64,000 bases of DNA from Candidula unifasciata (taxonomy: Eukaryota; Mollusca; Gastropoda; Stylommatophora; Geomitridae): assembly GCA_905116865.2 (NCBI GenBank), contig CAJHNH020000491.1:820607-884606 (forward strand). The letters are read 5' to 3'. Made by a program: the position numbers and the translations under genes. Shown here one piece after another: positions 56,235 through 64,000 of the stretch. Within the stretch, counting starts at the first letter, position 1. Each line of letters starts with the position of its first letter. The notes under the pieces are model-generated. The model did no database searches. It saw nothing but the letters and a program-made list of their open reading frames with translations, and was not told where the DNA came from.

Positions 56235-56622
56235 TTATCAAGGGAAAATACAAGTAATTGTGGAGAGAACAAACAGTAAACATCCACAAGATCCCATCAG
56301 CAAACTCAACAGAAAGCAACATACAGCAATTTTCAGTCTACTAACAGGGTACTGCAAGCTCAACTACCACATGCATAAAATAAAGATTGTACAGTGCCCA
56401 CAGTGTGCCTGTCAAACAGGACCACAAACACCTGAGCACATTCTGCAGACATGCCCACTCTACATACAACTTTGAAAAGACACCTGGCCTCAATAGCAAA
56501 GTGTGCAAAGCAAGCTATTGGGGGACCATGAAGGACCTGCTACTGACATGCGAGTTCATAGAGGCAACCCACTTGATGGTCTGATCTGAGCATATGAAAC
56601 CAAACGCAAAGAAGAAGAAGAT
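56235..56622 (+). mobile_element. LINE 3' end with GAA tail, second copy
   Basis: Nearly the same sequence as 32080-32452: CTTATCAAGGGAAAATACAA, AAGCAACATACAGCAATTTT, QCPQCACQTGPQTPEHILQT-type translation over one frame, ending AAACGCAAAGAAGAAGAAG. Shorter at the 5' side than the 31890 copy. Confidence 0.85.
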
Positions 56623-56984
56623 ACATTCCCCAGGGCCTAAAATGGTATATATTGGGTGATTCATTTAGTGACATCAATCACTGAGGCTGTTGAGATATTT
56701 GGATGCCACACTGACTTTAAAAATCATCATTCGATTTGAGGCAGTGGCAGGATATCAAGACAACTTTCCTAGAAACCAGGATACTTCTGATAACACGGAA
56801 AGCCCACGTCTTGCCTTGCTCTGTAGATTCAGCAGTGCGTTGCCACAGTTACTTTTCTGCTTCTTGGCCACACATTTGGAACATTTGTCCACAGCAGAAT
56901 ATGGAACATTTGTCCACAGCAGAATATCAATCTAGATTCTGGTTTACAGACATGGTGGATCCTGTCTAGCCTGAGGTGCAGAGG

Positions 56985-57868
56985 GGTGCAAGGGTTGTGG
57001 GCTGCCCTTGATGTTATCACTGAGGGAGGTGATAAGGGTTGTGGGCTGCCCTTGATGTTATCACTGAGGGAGGTGAAAAGGGTTGTGGGCTGCCCTTGCT
57101 GTTATCACTGAGGGAGGTGATAAGGGTTGTGGGCTGCCCTTGATGTTATCACTGAGGGAGGTGATAAGGGTTGTGGGCTGCCCTTGATGTTATCATTGAG
57201 GGAGGTGATAAGGGTTGTGGGCTGCCCTTGATGTTATCATTGAGGAAGGTGATAAGGGTTGTGGGCTGCCCTTGATGTTATCACTGAGGGAGGTGATAAG
57301 GGTTGTGGGCTGCCCTTGATGTTATCACTGAGGGAGGTGATAAGGGTTGTGGGCTGCCCTTGATGTTATCACTGAGGGAGGTGATAAGGGTTGTGGGCTG
57401 CCCTTGATGTTATCATTGAGGGAGGTGATAAGGGTTGTGGGCTGCCCTTGATGTTATCACTGAGGGAGGTGATAAGGGTTGTGGGCTGCCCTTGATGTTA
57501 TCACTGAGGGAGGTGATAAGGGTTGTGGGCTGCCCTTGATGTTATTGAGGGAGGTGATAAGGGTTGTGGGCTGCCCTTGATGTTATCACTGAGGGAGGTG
57601 ATAAGGGTTGTGGGCTGCCCTTGATGCTATCACTGGGGGAGGTGATAAGGGTTGTGGGCTGCCCTTGATGTTATCACTGAGGGAGGTGATAAGGGTTGTG
57701 GGCTGCCCTTGATGTTATCATTGAGGGAGGTGATAAGGGTTGTGGGCTGCCCTTGATGTTATCATTGAGGGAGGTGATAAGGGTTGTGGGCTGCCCTTGA
57801 TGTTATCACTGAGGGAGGTGATAAGGGTTGTGGGCTGCCCTTGATGTTATCACTGAGGGAGGTGATAA
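56985..57868. repeat. 44-bp minisatellite with a hairpin in each unit
   Basis: About 20 copies of a 44-bp unit GGGTTGTGGGCTGCCCTTGA / TGTTATCACTGAGGGAGGTGATAA. Each unit contains TTATCAC and GTGATAA, a 7-bp stem with an 8-base loop. Variants (TTATCATT, deletion of CAC) are scattered. It lies in intron 1 of the ankyrin gene, 280 bp before exon 2. Confidence 0.96.
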
Positions 57869-58145
57869 TATGCCCCCACCCCCAATGGCTAATTAAAAAA
57901 ATTTGGTGGGGGGGGGGGGGCAGGAAATTGTTGGTACCACCTGACCTTGCTGGGCCATTGCTGAGATGTTTGTGTACTGGCTTGAGAACTTCCTTATTGG
58001 TTATAATGGAAGGAGATGTAACAGTCACAGTAGAGGTATTCGTGTGAAGTGGGATGATTCTGTACAGGGATAATTGTTTACAAACCTCAAACACTTAACC
58101 TCCACAGTTGTGTAATTTATGTCTCCTTCTGTTTTAAACTTATAG

Positions 58146-58198
58146 GTTCAGAATCTGGTGCATAATGAGGCTGAAGAAAAGTCTGCTCCGTGGTCAAA
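58146..58198 (+). CDS. Ankyrin-repeat protein, exon 2
   Basis: Acceptor TTAAACTTATAG ends at 58145 and donor GTAAGT begins at 58199. 17 codons VQNLVHNEAEEKSAPWS plus two bases of a Lys codon completed in exon 3. Continues the acidic, disordered N-terminus. Confidence 0.65.
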
Positions 58199-58199
58199 G

Positions 58200-59225
58200 T
58201 AAGTCATTTTTATAAATTTGATTATGTTATTTCTTTTGCTTTTTTCATTCAGATGATAATTGATTTTAAAAGTCAACAGCAAAGCAAACTGTTCACATCC
58301 ACATATTTCCTCCTGTCTCCAGCTTGTTATGAAGCAAAAACACTGCCATTTCAAAGTTATCTTTTTTTTTTCTTCATTGATACCTTTTGTAATTCCTTCC
58401 ACATCCATATCCTTGCCTCTAATTGTCTCCTCTCATTTTGGTGCCTGAGTAGAATCGAAGGACGTGTCATCACCACTATGAAGTAAAAAGGAGTTTGATT
58501 AATTCCAAGGGAAAATTTCATGCTAGCATAAATAAGACACATTTTTGGAAAGCAATATCTCACTTCTCATTTTTTAAGCCATGACAATAACAAACTAACT
58601 ACAAACACGTTTGAAGACACCAGGAACAAGCCAGTTTACAAGAAAACTAGAAATAGCTACAAGTAATTAGTAATTTTAAAAAAAAATGCATATTCTTCTT
58701 TTGCTATTGCTGTAACTTTTTTTTTTTAGTCTTCTTCTGTTTGTAATCCCTCATCTCTTTGCGTGTGTTCTTGCTATTTTGGAGGGGGGTAGAAACCTAT
58801 TACCCCTGTACAAGTATGTTGTATAGACAGTTAATTAAAGATTTACTTAAATCTGATTACGACAAAAAGTGCTGGTCTTAGTCTCGGTCATAGTCAAGGT
58901 TTCAACTTCACTGCAAGCATGTTACCCCACACTTGCTCCGTTCTTGTGCCAGTGAAAATCTAATGAAATGTCTCTCAATGTCCCATTTGAAAACTTTTGA
59001 ACAAACAATTGTCCTGGCAGTAACTGTAAACCACAACACAGTGTGCCAACCAACCGCTCCGTCAGGGGTAGATACAACAAAAGAGGATAGTTGGGATAAT
59101 CTCTCAGCCATCTCATACTCTTCTGTCTCATTCCGCAATTGGTTGGGGACTAAGGTTTTATACAGAATGGTACAGCAAGCCCTACAATGACTCCATTTTG
59201 TAGGTTATGATTTTACTCTTCTTTG
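58200..59225. other. Intron 2, first part; nothing recognised
   Basis: AT-rich with poly-T tracts. Short ORFs near 58908-59190 on both strands show no family motif or splice support. Confidence 0.5.
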
Positions 59226-59229
59226 TTCC

Positions 59230-59512
59230 CATTGTGGTTTCCAGGGCCCTATTGTGGAGGAAAACAAAAGTAGGCCTGTTAAAAAAAAAAAGGCATGTCT
59301 TAAGAGTCGTCTAATTGGGGGTGTCCTTCGTAGTCGGAGTGCATCTGCCTAAGAGGCAAGTAACCAACAGTCTGCATACTAATAAGTTAGATTTGTAGAA
59401 CAGATTTGCACACAACACCCAGGTTCTGAAACCAGGCTAAAGTTAAAAAAAAAAATAACCAACAAACAGAACATTCCACCGGAGTTTACAGTTGATGAAT
59501 GCGAAGAAGAGG
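59230..59512 (+). repeat. SINE-like repeat, family G
   Basis: CAGGGCCCTATTGTGGAGGA, GCATGTCTTAAGAGTCGTC, GTAGTCGGAGTGCATCTGCC, ACCAACAGTCTGCATACTAA, GGAGTTTACAGTTGATGAAT, ending GCGAAGAAGAGG. The usual head is partly replaced by an A run. Confidence 0.9.
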
Positions 59513-59706
59513 ACTGTTCTTTGCTTTCTCTATGGGCCAGTGAAACTCATGGCTGTAGTCTGGGTCATAGTTAGGGTAACATATGGTGGCACTTTGGTTT
59601 GATTTGATTTACCTGAAGATATTACTTGTGTCATGTTTAACCAGCCTCAGCAACTTCATTTGATTGCTACGGGATACTGGCCCTGTTCTTTCAAGGTGGT
59701 ATAAAT

Positions 59707-60530
59707 TAGGGCTGTATCGAATATTCGCTTCGTATTCGCTTCTGGGCCGAATACTGGACTTATTGACTATTCGGTATTCAGCCAAATAGTTGTGGTCGGG
59801 CCGAAAATGAATAGTAGTTACCTTACACCCGCTTCTGCATACACGGCCTTAATGTGGACAACATGGAACGATTGGTTTTGTTGAAAGCTAATGCAGCTTT
59901 CCTGCATTAACTAAGCTGTCAGTGACACTTTCCAAGTTTAGTTACTTGTTATAATACTTAGGATTCTTTCAATCCTAGTTATTAGCTACCACAGACTGAC
60001 TGAAGAATGCAGAACATAAAATGTTTTTAAATGTTTACTATTCTGTACGAATACTAACTAGACATGGAAAGAATATAAACTCCGGCCACATACAAGTTGA
60101 TAATATGAAAATCAAACGAACGGAAACATATAAGTAATTGGGTGCAAACTTCAACTGTTCCAACATGCTGAGAGAAGAAATACAATCTAAAATACAATCT
60201 AGAAATAAAGTGTACTATGCCCTTCAACATCTCCTTAAGTCAAAGTGTCTGTCTCGCAACACCAAAATCAAAATATATAATAGCCAGAGAGATGAATGGA
60301 GACAAGTGATATCTGCAGCAGTAAACCTCAAGGGTTCAGAATGCTAAAGAAGAAGATGACTATTCTGTGCTACTTTATGTGAAGTAAAAGTTCAGCGTAC
60401 ATTTGACATTATAAATGGACGTTTTTCAGATATATTTTATACACTATACACTATTCGTATTCGGACGAGTAGTTAGTCCTGCTATTCGTATTCGGCCGAA
60501 TAGTGAAAATCACTATTCGGTACAGCCCTA
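59707..60530. mobile_element. hAT-like MITE, second copy, with nested LINE fragment
   Basis: Starts TAGGGCTGTATCGAATATTCG and ends ATTCGGTACAGCCCTA. GTATAAAT flanks both sides (59699-59706, 60531-60538), a perfect 8-bp target duplication. The outer ~150 bp on both sides match the copy at 24233-25299 (GGCCGAATACTGGAC, TTACCTTACACCCGCTTCTG, CACTATTCGGTACAGCCC). It lies in intron 2 of the ankyrin gene. Confidence 0.92.
60080..60355 (+). mobile_element. LINE RT C-terminal fragment nested in MITE
   Basis: Encodes MGANFNCSNMLREEIQSKIQ, SRNKVYYALQHLLKSKCLSR and NTKIKIY, the LINE RT C-terminal pattern (EEI..RI..GNK.YYAL..LLKSK.LSR.TK..IYKT). It then breaks into an unrelated end with AGAAGAAGATG. It matches 26270-26450. 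Confidence 0.8.
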
Positions 60531-60756
60531 GTATAAATGCAACATTACATGTGAGGCGAGATGTGTAAGAAATGTGGCAGGAAAAACAAGAGGAAACAGT
60601 CATTAAAAAAAACTAACAACAGTGGTTAGATACAGTACCGGTGAATGATTTCACAAAAGAATCAAATGGTTCAGTCATCTGCCACATGTTAGTGACATAT
60701 GAATACTAATCGTGATTACAATACTTTATCTTTATTGTCCGTTTTGCTTCTCACAG

Positions 60757-60902
60757 ATCAAACAAAGGCTTCAGAAAACAGACATTTGCAACTAAGTCTG
60801 CACCACCCAGGTATCACCGTACAGACATTCTGACCATGGATGATTTCAAGACAGCAGTAATTAAAGGCAACATGGAACTTGTTGAGAAGTCCCTCAGACA
60901 AG
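60757..60902 (+). CDS. Ankyrin-repeat protein, exon 3 (gene continues outside)
   Basis: Acceptor TTGCTTCTCACAG ends at 60756; donor GTGATT (weak) at 60903. The first base completes Lys, then 48 codons plus one base. The second half, TMDDFKTAVIKGNMELVEKS with LRQ and the split Gly, is the helix-turn-helix of a first ankyrin repeat (A...GN...V..LL..G). The next exon, expected to continue with a GWTxLMxA-type repeat, is not found before 64000. With exons 1 and 2 this gives 112 residues of N-terminus. ASZ1/GASZ is the best guess, but other ankyrin proteins are possible. Confidence 0.75.
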
Positions 60903-61185
60903 GTGATTGCAGCATCTGTCCATTTCATATATTATAAGAGTCAGACAGTATGGGATCATAAGCCACTGATTGCTGAGGGAGATGCTGAAGAGGGGATCTG
61001 AGCACTTATGGACTGAATGGTTTGATGTGCGATGAAGATAATCTGTCGAGTTGAGTTGATGCAAGAACCGACATCACAGCACTTGGGGCATTCCCATAAG
61101 CGCTCCATCCCCATCTTCAGCAGCCAGTAAAGAGTTCTGATACTAATGGTTTGACTAATGAACTAATCAAATAAGAGTCAGACAA

Positions 61186-61321
<136 letters not shown>

Positions 61322-61329
61322 CAAGTGTT

Positions 61330-62220
61330 AAAAGTTGTTCTAATCAAATGGAGTTTAAGCAATTTGCTGAGATAAAGACTCCTGGGCCTATATTGCAGGA
61401 CTGTCCTGTATATTGTCTGTAGAGGTTGCAGATTCCCCCAAGCTGCATTGCAAGACAAGCTGTGTTGGAGCAGTAGTGACCTTAATTATATCAGTATTTT
61501 CAACGGAAAAGGGGGGGGGGGGCAGTTAGGTGCATTTGTACTTGTAATAATCTGTTTTGTCAACCCGTTTTCTCAGTTAAATTATAAATCCAATACTTGT
61601 TAAAACTATTTACAAAACCAAAATCTCAGACATTCCTGTTTTGTATTAGAAGTTTGTACATCTGCAGTTAAAAATCTAATTATTTGGAGAATACATGTGT
61701 ATATTATAGATTAAAAACACATTCAGACCAGAACTATCTCCATACTTTCTGTGTGACTTTTGTTTCTAAGTAGAGGGGACATGGGGGTCTTGCCATAAAT
61801 TCAAGGGAGACACTACCTTAAGAGGGTTGAAAACCACCACCTTAGATGCGCCATTCTGTTGGTGACCCAGACAGGAAAGGTTGATCAGCATGGCTGATGT
61901 CAGACACAAGCAGGAACTGAGACTAAGTGATACATGGTGACACCTTCCTGGGATGTATGTTGTGCACGCAATAACAGTTATTGTAAATCTGAAAAGTGTG
62001 AATTCCAAGTGTTGAAATACTCACAAGGGTATCTGGAGAAGCTCTTTTGGTAATATGCATAAATATCAATTGCAGGGGAGCTCCATAGGTCACTAAAATG
62101 TCCTGACAAATAAATTTACCCATATGGATTGACACTTTTATAGAAACAGAGGAAATAAGGAGAAATTGGACAGACAGCACAACAATCAGAAGCTGTAGTT
62201 ACGATTTCAAGATTCTTCTT
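61330..62220. other. No recognisable gene
   Basis: AT-rich sequence with a G run at 61510-61520. Short ORFs only. Confidence 0.5.
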
Positions 62221-62299
62221 TGGTATGGTTTGACAAGGAGCCATCAAGAAGAAAAATGCTTTAAGATTTCAGTGAGGATAAGCATAGTATCATATTATT

Positions 62300-62770
62300 C
62301 AGATAGAAGAAAGTATGGAGCGATTTTAAGATTAAACAGCATTAAAATTCTGTGGCTAAGCACCAGCAAGCAAATCAAAGTCATAATTTTTAGAGCATGC
62401 ATCTTTCCTGTAACAACTTACAAATATGTGAGTCGTGGATTATATTGCAATTATTAAAGAAGAAAATTTGTGTTTTTGAGCTGAAATGTTATTTTTGAAA
62501 AATATTGATTTTCAGAATACCATGGACCGAGTAGAAAACAGATATTGACATCGTTAAAGATCTCAGTGTCAAGGAAAATTGTCTGGTAAACAGCAAATTG
62601 TCTCAGAAACTGAAATATTTTGGCCATATACAACCTTAAACACATGATGGGACAGAAAAGTAGCATCGTGCATGGTATCAAGCATGAGAAGCAGGGGGCA
62701 GCCAGTATGAAGAAGATAGAGAAAGGACATAAGAGACATGAGCATGCTTAAGGTGGGACTACGTTTCTTT
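62300..62770 (+). mobile_element. LINE RT C-terminal fragment
   Basis: Collinear with 27545-28180 (AGATTAAACAGCATTAAAA, AGAGCATGCATCTTTCCTG, TTGTCTCAGAAACTGAAATA, CATGAGAAGCAGGGGCAGC) but without the triplication. It encodes LNSIKILWLSTSKQIKVIIF in one frame; the rest is frame-shifted. Confidence 0.7.
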
Positions 62771-62799
62771 CATGCGGACTGTGAGAGAAAGCTAATGAA

Positions 62800-63005
62800 A
62801 GTAGATCTCTAGATACAACAATAAGATAGAGACAAACACTGTTCTTTGGAAAAAGGAGTAGAGGCAGACCAAGAGAAATGATGCTGGATGGGCTGAATCG
62901 ATGGCATGGAGGGATTTCATCAAGAGAGCTGTTCCAGGCAACCAGGGATCATGATCTGTGGAGACGCATGAGCCCCTTCGCCAGTTGGCAGGGCACATGA
63001 TGATG
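62800..63005 (+). mobile_element. LINE 3' end
   Basis: Encodes RSRGRPREMMLDGLNRWHGG, then RDHDLWRRMSPFASWQGT with stop, followed by ATGATGATGTTGATG. This is the canonical ORF2 C-terminus and GAT-type tail of the same LINE group as 24750-25190. Confidence 0.8.
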
Positions 63006-63182
63006 TTGATGTGAGAGAGTGATGTTCTGTATAAAAAAAACCTGCCATATGATGATGGGGTAATTTTAGGTAAATAATCACAAGCTAGGTTCTATTTTTC
63101 GTGTGTGGTTACAAGCGGATATTTGCATTAGATGAAAAAAAAATTATGGGAAGAATCATAAATTTTAAATAACATGACCCAA

Positions 63183-63205
63183 TTCTCTCTGTCTGTCTCT
63201 CTCTC

Positions 63206-63296
<91 letters not shown>
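63183..63296. repeat. (TC)n microsatellite
   Basis: About 114 bp of CT dinucleotides with a few CTTT interruptions. Confidence 0.95.
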
Positions 63297-63297
<1 letters not shown>

Positions 63298-63554
63298 CCT
63301 CTTCCTTTAGAGGTACATGGCATTCATGGTTTAAATAATTTAATGCCATATGTCAACATTCCAATAAAATGCACATTTTGGCATAAGCATTTCTATCATT
63401 TTTTCTTGTTCTTGTAGTCTGTTCTCTGTGGCATTGGTAGTGATATCTGCTCCAGTTTTCTCCTTCTCCTGACATGGCCAAAGAATGATGTGGACAGTCA
63501 GCTGTCTTCGTAAATCAGTTTCTTTCCAAACATCTTTATTGCTCTTTTAATACA

Positions 63555-64000
63555 TTTTCCATCTGCTTTTATCAGGGTACCCAGTACTTGCTTCAGAATT
63601 GTCCTATATACTTTGATGTTGCATTTTGGGAGTCCATTTACAAAAATATGACACAATTAATATTGAAATTAGCTTCTCAGGTCTAGATGTGATCACACCT
63701 TTGCACTGTGGTTGGACCGTTTTAATGTTAGCTGCAAATTATGAGTGACCTGACCTAGTTTTTGTTTTCAGTCTGCTGTTATCAGGGTACCCAAGTACTA
63801 AAATGTAAAACTTGCTTTAGAATTATCCCGTTTACTTTGATGTTGCATTTTGGAGGTCCATTTAAAAAAAAAATATTACACACTCAGTATTATGCTTCCC
63901 TTTTCTTACAAATAATGTTATATTTTCTTCGAACTGAAAACATTAAATGGTTTAATAAAACCCTTGAAATTACCTTCTCAGGTCTAGATGTGGACACACT
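63555..64000. repeat. Tandem duplication of about 300-bp spacing
   Basis: CTGCTTTTATCAGGGTACCC ... TTTGATGTTGCATTTTGGGA (63558-63632) recurs as CTGCTGTTATCAGGGTACCC ... TTTGATGTTGCATTTTGGAG (63773-63858). CTTCTCAGGTCTAGATGTG occurs at about 63672 and 63976. The source may be inverted LINE sequence. The second copy runs off the window. Confidence 0.75.

Overview
This is animal nuclear DNA. Genes are split by GT-AG introns, and the rest is dense with simple repeats, minisatellites, SINE-like elements, 3' fragments of non-LTR retrotransposons and several families of DNA transposon. The LINE, SINE and hAT/Merlin mixture and the protein sequences suggest an invertebrate, most likely a lophotrochozoan such as a mollusc. 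That is inference; no marker gene fixes the species.

Four host loci can be supported. (1) 126-13194 (+): the 3' part of a putative single-pass membrane receptor. It has a Cys-containing ectodomain exon, a transmembrane exon and an acidic cytoplasmic-tail exon. (2) 2023-2976 (+): a complete single-exon ALKBH3-type DNA/RNA demethylase with all catalytic residues, ending in AATAAA and a short A run. It looks like a retrocopy inside the first receptor intron. (3) 18115-31701 (-): a complete DUS4L tRNA-dihydrouridine synthase in eight coding exons, all with consistent phase (354 codons). (4) 52374-60902 (+, continuing beyond the window): the first three coding exons of an ankyrin-repeat protein, possibly ASZ1/GASZ-like. 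An orphan 359-codon ORF at 37074-38153 (-) is intact but unrecognised.

Region by region: 0-13 kb is the receptor with the nested ALKBH3 copy and minisatellites of 31, 28, 15 and 29 bp. 13-18 kb is repeat-rich intergenic DNA. 18-32 kb is DUS4L, with introns full of SINEs, LINE ends, a (GA)n tract of about 265 bp and a hAT MITE. 32-37 kb is intergenic repeats. 37-40 kb holds the orphan ORF and a Merlin-like element carrying degenerate TTAGGG arrays. 40-50.8 kb is a transposon graveyard: a hAT element with a perfect 8-bp target duplication, a second hAT related to ZMYM1, a third hAT remnant, a Merlin transposase fragment and a small hAT MITE. 51-58 kb holds a MITE, three back-to-back long foldback elements, a LINE endonuclease fragment and a 44-bp minisatellite, mostly in intron 1 of the ankyrin gene. 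58-64 kb holds ankyrin exons 2 and 3, a second copy of the MITE seen at 24 kb, and LINE 3' ends.

The genes do not form an operon or obvious pathway. The most notable material is mobile DNA: transposon boundaries defined by target duplications, a SINE and a LINE sharing a 3' tail, a triplicated splice acceptor in DUS4L, and a cluster of large foldback elements in an intron.
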